From contig NZ_PCGR01000002.1 in NCBI RefSeq assembly GCF_002798305.1, forward strand, positions 420,034 to 484,033: a stretch of 64,000 nucleotides of DNA, in the 5' to 3' direction. This DNA is from Chryseomicrobium excrementi. GTDB taxonomy: Bacteria; Bacillota; Bacilli; Bacillales_A; Planococcaceae. Below the pieces are notes generated by a model. That model was not told the origin of the DNA and did not search any database. It saw only the letters and a program-made list of their open reading frames with translations. Made by a program: the position numbers and the translations under genes. Every line of letters starts with the position of its first letter. Within the stretch, counting starts at the first letter, position 1. Below are positions 23,040 through 31,626 of this stretch, piece after piece.

Positions 23040-24478
23040 ATTGGCAAGTGATTGCACCACTCGTTTTCTTTTTAGTGGCTATCTTTGCGACAGGCTGGAT
23101 TGCCAGCCGGCAACGTGACAAGTCATCAGGATTTTTAAATGATTATTTCCTTGGGGGGCGTGAACTTGGTGGCTTCGTCCTGGCGATGACCATGGTCGCT
23201 ACATATGGTAGTGCTTCGAGTTTCTTAGGAGGACCTGGAACGGCTTACACGATGGGCTTTGGTTGGGTACTGCTTGCGATGACGCAAGTGGTGACCGGGT
23301 ATTTCGTTCTGCTGATTTTAGGGAAGAAGTTCGCCATTCTAGCGAGACGATACCAAGCCGTGACGCTCATTGATTTTTTAAAAGCTCGCTACAACAGCCC
23401 GGTTGTGGCCATTCTTTCTGCCTTCGCCATCGTGATTTTCTTGTTCTCGGCTATGACAGCGCAGTGGGTCGGGGGAGCACGTCTGATTGAGACAGTCACT
23501 GGACTGAGCTATACATCGGCCTTATTTATTTTTGTCATTTCTGTTCTTGTGTATGTGACGACAGGTGGTTTCCGAGCTGTGGCCCTGACGGATGCGGTGC
23601 AAGGAACTATCATGGTCATCGGAACTACGATCTTGCTCATTGCGGTCATCATCGCAGGGGGCGGAGTACCTAACATCATGCAAGACTTGCTGACTGAAAA
23701 TCCGAATCTCGTCACGCCATATGGAAGTGACGGTAACTTATCAGCTGCTTATGTGTCCTCTTTTTGGATCTTAGTTGGTGTCGGGGTAGTCGGACTACCA
23801 CAGATTGCGGTTCGAGCGATGTCGTATAAAACGTCTCGCGGGATGCACCGAGCGCTTGTCATCGGAACCATCGTGACCGGTTTCATTATGCTGAACATGC
23901 ACTTGATCGGTGTGTTCGCACGTGCCGTGAAGCCAGGAATTGAAGTCGCAGATACGGTTATACCGGTCATTGCACTCGATATCTTACCGCCGTGGCTTGC
24001 TGGGATTGTGCTTGCCGCACCACTTGCTGCGATCATGTCGACAGTCGATTCGCTCCTGCTGCTTGTCAGTTCATCTGTCGTAAAAGATGTCTATTTAGGC
24101 TACATTCAACCGAACGCGTCGATGAAAACGGTAAAGCGAATGAGTTTTGGAGTCACTGCTGTGCTTGGTACGATTGTCTTCCTGCTAGCTGTGAACCCTC
24201 CAGAGCTACTCATCTTCTTGAACCTGTTTGCATTCGGGGGTCTAGAAGCAGCGTTCATCTGGCCGATTGTTCTCGGTCTCTACTGGAAGTACGGCAACAA
24301 GTACGGAGCTATCGCTTCGATGGTGACCGGTATTGGTACTTATATTGCACTGCACTTTTACAATACAGCGAACGGGAATTTGCTCGACATTCACACTGTG
24401 GTCATTCCGGTCGTGCTGTCGCTCATTGCTTACATCGTGTTCAGTCTAGCGATTAAGCGCGAAGTTTATCGCTACTAA
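23036..24478 (+). CDS. panF: Sodium/pantothenate symporter
   Basis: 480 residues and about 13 membrane segments of the solute:sodium symporter fold. GGRELGGFVLAMTMVATYGS and AAPLAAIMSTVDSLLLLVSS are the family signatures. The YhdT partner points to pantothenate, the CoA precursor, rather than proline or other SSS substrates. Substrate is inferred from this pairing. Confidence 0.85.
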   Translation: MNWQVIAPLVFFLVAIFATGWIASRQRDKSSGFLNDYFLGGRELGGFVLAMTMVATYGSASSFLGGPGTAYTMGFGWVLLAMTQVVTGYFVLLILGKKFAILARRYQAVTLIDFLKARYNSPVVAILSAFAIVIFLFSAMTAQWVGGARLIETVTGLSYTSALFIFVISVLVYVTTGGFRAVALTDAVQGTIMVIGTTILLIAVIIAGGGVPNIMQDLLTENPNLVTPYGSDGNLSAAYVSSFWILVGVGVVGLPQIAVRAMSYKTSRGMHRALVIGTIVTGFIMLNMHLIGVFARAVKPGIEVADTVIPVIALDILPPWLAGIVLAAPLAAIMSTVDSLLLLVSSSVVKDVYLGYIQPNASMKTVKRMSFGVTAVLGTIVFLLAVNPPELLIFLNLFAFGGLEAAFIWPIVLGLYWKYGNKYGAIASMVTGIGTYIALHFYNTANGNLLDIHTVVIPVVLSLIAYIVFSLAIKREVYRY

Positions 24479-24494
24479 AGAAAGGAGGCGGACC

Positions 24495-25415
24495 ATGAGC
24501 AGAGCGAAAATTTACTGGATGCTCGTCGGTGTCATGTTCGCTTGGGGCGCAAATGTCCCGATGCTAAAGTTCATCGGAACCCATGTGCCGCCAGTCACCG
24601 TAACGGGAATTCGAATCTTGATGGCGAGCCTAGCCGTGTTCTTGATTCTCAAGTTCTTAAAAATATTACGACTTCCTACGAAGCGTGAATGGAAATACAT
24701 CTTGGTGGGCTCATTGACGAACGTTTTGCTGCACCACCTGTTCTTAAATCTCGGGCTAGCGGTCACTTCCGCAACTTCGGGAGGGTTAATCCTTGGCATG
24801 GGGCCGATTTTAACAGCCATCTCAGCAGCCATCTTTTTAAAGTACTTCCCATCGAAGCTGCAGTGGCTGGGCTTGCTTCTTGGGATTTCAGGCGTCACGA
24901 TTGCGGTGCTCGTCGGCTCAACAGGGCTCGATACCAATATCGGCGACCTGTATATCTTCATCTCGATTTTCTCGCAAGTACTGAGCTATATGGTCGTCGT
25001 AAAAGCCGCCCGAACTCTCGACCCGCGCGTGATGACAGCTTATATGATGGGAGTTGGGTCAATTGGGCTCATCGTTACGAGTCTGATTCTGGAACCAGGA
25101 GGCATGGTCGAATTTCTCGATGCACCGCCACTGTTCTGGCTTCTGTTCCTAGCTTCGGGTCTGATCTCGACTGCTCTCGGCCACATGATCTACAACTATG
25201 CGATCGGTCAGGCGGGGGCTACCCAGTCCGCCATCTTCATGAACTTGAACCCGCTATTTGCAATGATTCTTTCTAGCATTTTCCTAGGCGAAATCTTGAC
25301 ACTTCGCCACATAATCGGCTTCTTGTTCATCGTAGCGGGCGTCATGCTTGGCTCCGGAGCTGCTGAAGACCTCTACAAAAAGCAAAAAGTGAAACGCACC
25401 ACTCCTGTCGTCTGA
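24495..25415 (+). CDS. DMT-superfamily (EamA) transporter
   Basis: 306 residues, ten predicted membrane helices in two EamA repeats (about 6-140 and 150-290), ending in a basic tail. Substrate cannot be read from sequence. AAAGGAGGCGG ribosome site 16 bp after panF, so probably cotranscribed. Confidence 0.82.
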   Translation: MSRAKIYWMLVGVMFAWGANVPMLKFIGTHVPPVTVTGIRILMASLAVFLILKFLKILRLPTKREWKYILVGSLTNVLLHHLFLNLGLAVTSATSGGLILGMGPILTAISAAIFLKYFPSKLQWLGLLLGISGVTIAVLVGSTGLDTNIGDLYIFISIFSQVLSYMVVVKAARTLDPRVMTAYMMGVGSIGLIVTSLILEPGGMVEFLDAPPLFWLLFLASGLISTALGHMIYNYAIGQAGATQSAIFMNLNPLFAMILSSIFLGEILTLRHIIGFLFIVAGVMLGSGAAEDLYKKQKVKRTTPVV

Positions 25416-25434
25416 TGGGGGTGGGTTTTTATTT
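25398..25434 (+). terminator. Terminator at the end of the DMT gene
   Basis: CCACTCC pairs with GGGGTGG (one G-T) across the stop codon, followed by GTTTTTATTT. Confidence 0.5.
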
Positions 25435-25439
25435 AGAAA

Positions 25440-25580
25440 AGTGAAGAACGCCGATCTAGAAATTTTGTAAAAATTGGGCGTGTCCGTAGAGGCGCTTTCT
25501 GCCTCTATGGATGCGAACGATTTTTGCAGGGATTTCTGGCGTTCGCAACTAGACAAGTTTTAGATGAGGAAGGCATTCTA
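25440..25580 (-). repeat. Element A copy 3
   Basis: GAACGC (25446) / GCGTTC (25539), AGAAAT / ATTTCT, and the central hairpin TAGAGGC (25487) / GCCTCTA (25501). A truncated second copy follows to about 25632. No gene lies in 25416-25888. Confidence 0.85.
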
Positions 25581-25635
25581 ACGCCTGCAACTCGATAGAA
25601 TCGGAAAAGTGAAGGACGCCGCTCTAGAAATGTCT

Positions 25636-25697
25636 TAAGGTCTTACTAGTAAGGGCTTTAAGACTCAAAAGACTTTCTAGAAAGGACTTAAAAGAAT
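25636..25697. repeat. 31-bp repeat, two units
   Basis: CTTACTAGTAAG (25642) and CTTTCTAGAAAG (25673) are perfect palindromes 31 bp apart within otherwise similar units. Confidence 0.8.
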
Positions 25698-25804
25698 AAA
25701 AAGGATTTTGTTTCCACAAAAAGGTAAAATAATCATATTATCATAGGTCGCTACACGCAGATTATACAAACCAAGTGAGTCGAATTACCTGAAAATTCAA
25801 TATT

Positions 25805-25834
25805 ACCCCCAAAAACTTTCTAGGACCTCACGAA
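25805..25834 (+). promoter_or_regulatory. SigI-type promoter
   Basis: ACCCCC (25805-25810) and CGAA (25831-25834) with 20 bp between. These are the -35 and -10 motifs reported for Bacillus SigI. The site before sigI (27132) also reads ACCCCCAAAAAC and CGAATAG. A CACCG/CGGTG hairpin follows in the leader. Confidence 0.65.
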
Positions 25835-25888
25835 TAGATACGCGTGCACCGTTCAAGCGGTGAAATTCTCTCTATGAGGTGATGGAAG

Positions 25889-26851
25889 ATGAAAAATCGT
25901 AAGTGGAAACGCATGACAGCTGCAGCTATGATCGCGACTATGACAGTAACAGGCGCATCGTATGCATGGGCAGACGAATTTAAATCCGTTTCAGTAAATG
26001 ACGTAGAAGACGTAACAGAGACTCCAGTTGTGGATCCAGTAGACGTTGAAAACGACAACCTATACGAAGAGACAGCGCCAACTTCTGAAGAACTCATCGC
26101 AGTTTACGAAGAGCGCATTGCCAAATTGAACGAATTGATTGCTATGATCGATGACGAAGAAATTTCTGCATTGTTGACACAAGCCATCGAACGTTTCGAA
26201 GCAAAGATTGAAGAGCTTGGAACAGATGAAGGCGACGACGATACTGAAGTCGAAGAGCCAGGTGACGACGAAGAAACTCCAGTCGAAGAACCAGTAGAAG
26301 AAGAGCCTGTTGATGAAGAAACAGAGCTTGAAATGAAGAAAGAACAATTGGCATTCAAAATTGCCATCATGACTAAAGTGTATGATCAAGTTGGAAGCGA
26401 CCAAGCACGTGCCGCTATCCAGAAAAACATCGACAAGTTCCAAGCGCAACTGGATGCATTGAATGAAGAAGCTCCAGTTGAAGAAGAGCCAGTCGTTGAA
26501 GAACCTGTAATCGAAGAGCCAGTTGCTGAAGAATCAACTGAAGAAGCTGAGGCAGTAGTTGCTCCAAAAGCTGAAAAAGGTAAAGCGAAAGCTGAAGAAA
26601 AGAAAGCTGCTGCTCAAGCAAAAGCTGAAGAAAAAGTAGCGAAAGCCCAAGCGAAAGCGGATAAAGCTGTAGCGAAGGCAGAAGCAAAAGCTGCAGAAGC
26701 TATAGCGAAAGCAGAAGAAAAGAAAGCTGAGGCTCAAACAAAAGCCGAGGAAGCAAAAGCTAAGGCAGAAGCAAAAGTAACAGAAGTAAAAGCAAAAGTT
26801 GAAGAAAAGAAAGCTAAAGCAGAAGAGAAAAAGGGTAAAGGCAACAATTAA
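25889..26851 (+). CDS. Secreted Lys/Ala/Glu-rich coiled-coil protein
   Basis: 320 residues. Signal peptide to about residue 28 (AYAWA). Two short helical modules (EELIAVYEERIAKLNELIAM and QLAFKIAIMTKVYDQVGSD) are each followed by Glu/Pro linkers, and the last ~110 residues are a Lys-Ala-Glu helix that is net basic. No catalytic domain is seen. It lies next to sigI-rsgI and shares their promoter type, so it is a likely SigI-regulon envelope protein, perhaps binding the anionic wall. GAGGTGA precedes the ATG. Confidence 0.65.
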   Translation: MKNRKWKRMTAAAMIATMTVTGASYAWADEFKSVSVNDVEDVTETPVVDPVDVENDNLYEETAPTSEELIAVYEERIAKLNELIAMIDDEEISALLTQAIERFEAKIEELGTDEGDDDTEVEEPGDDEETPVEEPVEEEPVDEETELEMKKEQLAFKIAIMTKVYDQVGSDQARAAIQKNIDKFQAQLDALNEEAPVEEEPVVEEPVIEEPVAEESTEEAEAVVAPKAEKGKAKAEEKKAAAQAKAEEKVAKAQAKADKAVAKAEAKAAEAIAKAEEKKAEAQTKAEEAKAKAEAKVTEVKAKVEEKKAKAEEKKGKGNN

Positions 26852-26873
26852 AATTACCAACTCACTCCTACTC

Positions 26874-26899
26874 CAAGAGGCGCCTCGGCGCCTCTTTTT
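26874..26899 (+). terminator. Terminator of the coiled-coil gene
   Basis: AAGAGGCGCC-TC-GGCGCCTCTT followed by TTTT. Confidence 0.88.
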
Positions 26900-26989
26900 A
26901 CGTTCCCTGGGAACCCTTTCCTCTTACTCGCTCTAAACCTATAGCTCCAATGATGAAGAATGCTTCCGGCTTCCCTGGGAGCAAAAAAC

Positions 26990-27122
26990 TTTCCATTTTT
27001 CTTCATATCCAGTTGCGCAGGCAAGAAACCCATTCAAAAATCGATCGCACCCAATGAGACAAAAAGCGTCTCACTGGGCACGCCCGATTCCCGAAGAGTT
27101 TCTAAACAGCCTGTTTCACTTT
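26990..27122 (+). repeat. Element A copy 4
   Basis: CAGGC (27018) / GCCTG (27109), AGAAAC / GTTTCT, and TGAGAC (27055) / GTCTCA (27068). All three stems differ from other copies on both sides. No gene lies in 26852-27309. Confidence 0.8.
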
Positions 27123-27131
27123 TTTTGAACC

Positions 27132-27160
27132 ACCCCCAAAAACCCCACAACCTAATCGAA
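27132..27160 (+). promoter_or_regulatory. SigI-type promoter of sigI-rsgI
   Basis: ACCCCC (27132-27137), 19 bp, CGAA (27157-27160). It would give positive autoregulation as in Bacillus. A second, SigA-like extended -10 (TGCTAAAAT, 27265-27273) lies closer to the gene. Confidence 0.65.
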
Positions 27161-27309
27161 TAGTACTATGTAGATCCATTCAAATATCACATTGAAGGTG
27201 CGGTCTATTGAGCGACTCAATTTGACAACCAACACAGTTCTGTTCTTTTCACCACAAGCTTCTATGCTAAAATAGAAGAGACGTGATTTTAACAGAACGG
27301 AGGGGTGCT

Positions 27310-28020
27310 ATGCGTTTCGCCTTGTTTACAAACCATGAAAAACACGAGCTGCACCTCGTGCAACAAGCAAAAGCAGGGGACGAACAGGCTCTGCACGACT
27401 TGTTCGTTACCCACACCCCTTTTATTAAAAAGACCGCTTCGTTCGTATGCAAACGAACCATCGATGAGCAAGACGAAGAATTTAGTATCGCCTTTCAAGC
27501 TTTCCATGAGGCCGTTGAAAACTACGAGCCGGGCGCTTCAGCGAAACTGACGACGTTTGCCCATCTGATCATCAAGCGGCGCATCATTGATTTCATTCGC
27601 AAAGAAGTGCGCGTGGCCCAAGCGGTATCGGGAGAAGCTGCAGATATCGAGCTCACCCGTAAAGCCATGGACGCCTACAGCGAACATCAGCTGAAAACAC
27701 AACGCCAAGAAGATATAGCGAGCTACCAGCTAGCGCTCTTCCCATATAACTTAACCTTTGAAGAGCTCAGCCGCATCGCACCGAAGCATGAGGACTCCAG
27801 GCGGACGATGATTGCCGTAGCCCGCATCATCGCAGATATTCCGGAATTCGTCGAGCATTTAGAGGCGAAGCGGACGTTGCCTTTAAAAGAAATCGAGCAG
27901 CTCGTCGATGTCTCAAGGAAGACACTCGAGCGCCACAGGAAATACATTATCGCACTGGTCGTCCTACTTACAGGCGAGTTCACCACAATCCAGCATATCG
28001 TGAAAGGAGGGACAGAATGA
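27310..28020 (+). CDS. sigI: RNA polymerase sigma factor SigI
   Basis: 236 residues. The sigma-2 region (EFSIAFQAFHEAVENYEPGA, LTTFAHLIIKRRIIDFIRKE) and a C-terminal HTH-like region (LKEIEQLVDVSRKTLERHRK) are as in SigI. In Bacillus SigI answers heat and wall stress and is held by RsgI. ATG 27310 follows ACGGAGGGG. It overlaps rsgI by 4 bases. Confidence 0.9.
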   Translation: MRFALFTNHEKHELHLVQQAKAGDEQALHDLFVTHTPFIKKTASFVCKRTIDEQDEEFSIAFQAFHEAVENYEPGASAKLTTFAHLIIKRRIIDFIRKEVRVAQAVSGEAADIELTRKAMDAYSEHQLKTQRQEDIASYQLALFPYNLTFEELSRIAPKHEDSRRTMIAVARIIADIPEFVEHLEAKRTLPLKEIEQLVDVSRKTLERHRKYIIALVVLLTGEFTTIQHIVKGGTE

Positions 28021-28922
28021 TGACGCACTTTGGAATTGTAATGGACGTAAAGGAAGACTACTCAATTTTCTTAACAGAAGACGGCGAATTCATGAAGGGC
28101 ATTCCAGCTTCTGACGCTGAAGTTGGAGAATACGCGCATTTCACAGAATACAAAGCGCCTTTCAAATTGACCAAATCTCCTGCACTTACTCCAATTCTAG
28201 CTATTGCGGCTACCATGGTCCTTATCTTTGGTGCATCATTCAGTGACATTCCGGAAGCTTATGCGTTTGTGGAGCTCGAGAACGGTGAACGAATCGAGCT
28301 CGGAATTGATAAAGAGGGAACCGTCATTTATGTCGAAGGAGTCGAGGAGCATTCGTGGGAAGACAAGGCGCTCTCTAAAGTTTTAGTCGAAATCGTTAAG
28401 GAAAAGCCTCAAGCGAAGATCACCTACGACAAACCACGTGATGGCGCCGTCGAGCGTCAACTCACTACAGCCATCGAAAAAGCAGAAGAAGCTATTGTAA
28501 CCAACGAGGAGCCTGCTGAAGAAATTCAGCCAGTCACTTCAGAACCAGTCGAAACAGATGAAGAGCAAGCTACAAAACCTGAAGATGAGGACAAGCCAGG
28601 CAACTCCGAAAAAGCACCTGGCCAAACGGGCGAAACACCTGGCCAATCGGGAATAGCACCCGGTAAATCAGGACAGACTCCAGCAAATGGAGCGCAGCCT
28701 CCTGGAAAATCTGGGGAAGCTCCAGGAAAGTCGGGAAAAACACCCGGCAAATCTGGTGACAACCCGGGGCAATCAAAAGACAAGAATGGAAACTCAAAAG
28801 ACAAGCCTGGAAACTCACAAGATAAGTCCCACAAAAACAAGGACGAGTCTGAGAGATCCACAGATAAACCAGGAAAGTCCGAGTCGGCTCCAGGGCAACA
28901 AAATAAAAATGACGACAAATGA
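28017..28922 (+). CDS. rsgI: Anti-sigma-I factor RsgI
   Basis: 301 residues. The N-terminal RsgI domain (about 1-50, MTHFGIVMDVKEDYSIFLTE) binds SigI inside the cell. One membrane helix (about 60-80, PILAIAATMVLIFGASF) leads to an outer domain (about 85-150) and then a long disordered tail of PGKSG/PGQSG/PGNS repeats instead of a carbohydrate-binding or enzyme domain. The repeat tail may reach into the wall as a sensor. That is inference. Confidence 0.88.
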   Translation: MMTHFGIVMDVKEDYSIFLTEDGEFMKGIPASDAEVGEYAHFTEYKAPFKLTKSPALTPILAIAATMVLIFGASFSDIPEAYAFVELENGERIELGIDKEGTVIYVEGVEEHSWEDKALSKVLVEIVKEKPQAKITYDKPRDGAVERQLTTAIEKAEEAIVTNEEPAEEIQPVTSEPVETDEEQATKPEDEDKPGNSEKAPGQTGETPGQSGIAPGKSGQTPANGAQPPGKSGEAPGKSGKTPGKSGDNPGQSKDKNGNSKDKPGNSQDKSHKNKDESERSTDKPGKSESAPGQQNKNDDK

Positions 28923-28931
28923 TTGGATACC

Positions 28932-28957
28932 AGAAGCGCCTCGGCGCTTCTTTTTTT
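28932..28957 (+). terminator. sigI-rsgI terminator
   Basis: AGAAGCGCC-TC-GGCGCTTCT followed by seven T. Confidence 0.92.
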
Positions 28958-28984
28958 GTGTGAAGGAGAAATGTTTTTTGTAAT

Positions 28985-29109
28985 GTACCTGTGCATCGCA
29001 CAATACACTACAATTCTATAATTATCCAGGCGACCTTGATCTACCAAGGTAGTTTTTGTATCTCTATGCAATTGTCGTTCATAATCAGAATTGTGCGATG
29101 CACAGGTAC
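28985..29109. mobile_element. Element B copy 1, 125-bp MITE-like repeat
   Basis: The ends are perfect inverted repeats: GTACCTGTGCATCGCACAAT (28985) and its complement ending at 29109. An inner hairpin ACCTTGAT...ACCAAGGT lies mid-way. No coding capacity and no clear target duplication. Copies of exactly the same length lie at 44232 and 46504. Confidence 0.75.
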
Positions 29110-29123
29110 CAGATAGGGAAATG

Positions 29124-29262
29124 TTTCCACATCTAGAGTAATCGAGTTGCGAACGCCAGAAATCCCCGCAAAAATCGATCACATCCATAGAGGCACAAAA
29201 CGCCTCTACGGACATGCCCGATTTTCACAAGATTTCTAGAGCAGCGTTCTTCACATCTGAGG
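29124..29262 (+). repeat. Element A copy 5
   Basis: GAACGC (29151) / GCGTTC (29244), AGAAATC / GATTTCT, and TAGAGGC (29188) / GCCTCTA (29202) with TCC / GGA below. Confidence 0.85.
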
Positions 29263-29274
29263 ATTAAAATACAA

Positions 29275-29303
29275 TTGACTTTATAATTATGCAGTCGTAT
29301 ACT
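29275..29303 (+). promoter_or_regulatory. argC promoter with embedded ARG box
   Basis: TTGACT, 17 bp, TATACT. The complement of 29280-29293 reads TGCATAATTATAAA, close to the ArgR/AhrC half-box TGAATAATTATTCA. A repressor bound there would cover the promoter. Confidence 0.6.
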
Positions 29304-29340
29304 AGAAAATAACTTGTTTGACAACGGAGCTGATCTCGCT

Positions 29341-30375
29341 ATGAAAATTGGAATTATAGGGGCTACCGGATACGGAGGGCTCGAACTTATTCGCCTTCTC
29401 ACCAATCACCCTCATGTCGATGAAATCCACGTGTTTTCCTCCTCGGGAGAAAATATACAAATTTCGCATAAATATACACATCTAACGAATATTCTCGAAC
29501 AACCACTTCAAGCCATCGAAACAGGAGCGCTCAGCAAGCTAGACGTCGTCTTTACAGGCACTCCGGCTGGAGTCGCTTCCACCATTCTCCCGAAACTTCT
29601 CGGTACAGGACCCAAACTGATCGACTTGTCCGGAGATTTCCGGATTCAAGATCCATCCATATATGAACAATGGTACGGAAAGCCTGCAGCACCACAAGAT
29701 GCCGTACAGCAAGCCATCTACGGACTTCCCGAGTGGAACCGGCAACAAATCGAGCAAGCCGAGCTCATCGCAAATCCGGGTTGCTATCCGACGGCTACAT
29801 TGCTCAGTCTATTGCCGCTACTCAAAGAAAACTTGATTGATGCCTCGCAACTTTATACGGATGCGAAAAGTGGCGTATCCGGAGCAGGCAACAAGCCGTC
29901 CCAACTGACCCATTACAGCGAACTGAACGAGAACTTCTCGATCTATAAAATCAATCAGCACCAGCACATCCCAGAAATCGAGCAGACGATTCGCACGATT
30001 GCGGGAAGCGAGCCGCTTCTTTCTTTCAACACCCATCTCGTCCCGATGACACGCGGTATTATGGCGACGAGTTATGCACCGCTCACGAAAGGAACCACGG
30101 AGAAACATCTGACTGAAGCCTTGCACGTCGCTTACGACAACGAACCTTTCGTCCGGGTATTCGAAGACAAGCAGGTGTTCAGCACGAAACAAGTGTACGG
30201 CTCGAACTATTGCGACATCCAAATCGCTGTCGACCCGAGGACGAACCGGGCAACAATTATCGGCGTGATTGACAACTTGATGAAAGGCGCGGCCGGACAA
30301 GCCGTTCAAAATATGAATCTGATGTGTGGACTAGATGAGAAGGCAGGTCTGACTGTCGTGCCTCTCATGATCTAG
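29341..30375 (+). CDS. argC: N-acetyl-gamma-glutamyl-phosphate reductase
   Basis: 344 residues; third step of arginine synthesis, NADPH-dependent. Nucleotide-binding GATGYGG at 7-13 and the catalytic Cys148 in ANPGCYPTA. ATG 29341 is used; a longer reading from 29314 lacks a ribosome site. First gene of argCJBD. Confidence 0.95.
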   Translation: MKIGIIGATGYGGLELIRLLTNHPHVDEIHVFSSSGENIQISHKYTHLTNILEQPLQAIETGALSKLDVVFTGTPAGVASTILPKLLGTGPKLIDLSGDFRIQDPSIYEQWYGKPAAPQDAVQQAIYGLPEWNRQQIEQAELIANPGCYPTATLLSLLPLLKENLIDASQLYTDAKSGVSGAGNKPSQLTHYSELNENFSIYKINQHQHIPEIEQTIRTIAGSEPLLSFNTHLVPMTRGIMATSYAPLTKGTTEKHLTEALHVAYDNEPFVRVFEDKQVFSTKQVYGSNYCDIQIAVDPRTNRATIIGVIDNLMKGAAGQAVQNMNLMCGLDEKAGLTVVPLMI

Positions 30376-30396
30376 CTACAAAAAGGAGCACCTACT

Positions 30397-31626
30397 ATGG
30401 AAATGACCATCACCCCAACACTTAAAAAAATCGAACGCAAATCGCTTGTTTCGCCGAAAGGCTTCACGGCAACGGGCATACACTGTGGTATCAAGCATAA
30501 GAAAAAGGACTTAGCCGTCGTCATCAGTGACGTGCCGGCATCGGTAGCAGGAGTTTTCACAACGAACGCTATTCAAGCGGCACCATTAAAAGTCACAAAA
30601 GACGTCGTCTACAACACGAAAAAGATGCAAGCCATCCTTGTGAACTCGGGAAATGCCAATGCCTGTACAGGGAAGCAAGGTCATCTAGATGCCCTCGCGA
30701 TGCAGCAGCTCGCTTCAGACCAGTTCAACATCGCGGCAAACTTGATTGGCGTCGCATCAACGGGAGTCATCGGCGAACCGCTTCCAATGGCACCGATCAT
30801 CCACGGTGTTTCGAAGTTGAAAGCAAACGATGAACTGACAGGAGCGCTTGATTTCGCGCAAGCCATCATGACGACGGACACGGTCATGAAGAGTACGTCT
30901 TATGCAACAACTATCGACGGTAAAGAAATCGTTATCGCAGGTGTCGCAAAAGGCTCCGGCATGATCGAGCCGAATATGGCGACGATGCTCGGGTTCATCA
31001 CGACAGACGCTGCAATCGAATCGGAAGACCTGCAAGCAGCACTCTCTAGCGTCACAGAAAAAACGTTCAACTCCATCACGGTCGACGGGGACACATCGAC
31101 GAACGACATGGTCCTGGTTCTCGCGAACGGTTTAGCTGGCAACAATACACTAACACCAACTCATCCAGAATGGTCGACTTTTGTAGATGCCCTTGAAATG
31201 GTCTCACAAGACCTAGCGAAACTCATTGCGAAAGACGGGGAAGGCGCGACGAAACTTATTGAAGTGAACGTGACCGGTGCGGTCTCAGACGAAGAAGCAC
31301 GCAAGATTGCGAAGACCGTTGTCGGGTCACCACTCGTGAAGACAGCCGTCTTTGGCTGCGACGCGAACTGGGGTCGCATCATCGCTGCAGTCGGCTATAG
31401 CGGCATGCAGATCAATCCGGATACCATCACCATCAAGCTCGGAGACATCTTGGTCGTCGAAGACAGCGAACCGGTGAAGTTCTCAGAAGACCAAGCGATG
31501 AACTACTTGAAGCAGCACGAGATCTCGATTTCCGTCGACTTGCACCACGGGTCAGGCGAAGGTCGTGCATGGGGGTGCGATTTAACGTATGACTACGTCC
31601 AAATCAACGCAAGCTATCGTTCCTAA
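30397..31626 (+). CDS. argJ: Glutamate N-acetyltransferase / N-acetylornithine acetyltransferase
   Basis: 409 residues. It recycles the acetyl group in the arginine pathway. The self-cleavage site is EPNMATMLGF, with Thr196 as new N-terminal nucleophile of the beta chain. Whether it is also active with acetyl-CoA (bifunctional) cannot be read; no argA-type gene is in the window. AAAAGGAG ribosome site. Confidence 0.94.
   Translation: MEMTITPTLKKIERKSLVSPKGFTATGIHCGIKHKKKDLAVVISDVPASVAGVFTTNAIQAAPLKVTKDVVYNTKKMQAILVNSGNANACTGKQGHLDALAMQQLASDQFNIAANLIGVASTGVIGEPLPMAPIIHGVSKLKANDELTGALDFAQAIMTTDTVMKSTSYATTIDGKEIVIAGVAKGSGMIEPNMATMLGFITTDAAIESEDLQAALSSVTEKTFNSITVDGDTSTNDMVLVLANGLAGNNTLTPTHPEWSTFVDALEMVSQDLAKLIAKDGEGATKLIEVNVTGAVSDEEARKIAKTVVGSPLVKTAVFGCDANWGRIIAAVGYSGMQINPDTITIKLGDILVVEDSEPVKFSEDQAMNYLKQHEISISVDLHHGSGEGRAWGCDLTYDYVQINASYRS

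Noticed and set aside
26534-26860. Phe/Cys-rich frame antisense to the coiled-coil gene
   Set aside because: Complement of Lys/Ala/Glu-rich low-complexity coding sequence.
29124-29262. Element A as an insertion sequence
   Set aside because: No transposase frame in any copy, no target duplication seen, and stems vary in a compensated way unlike fixed IS ends.
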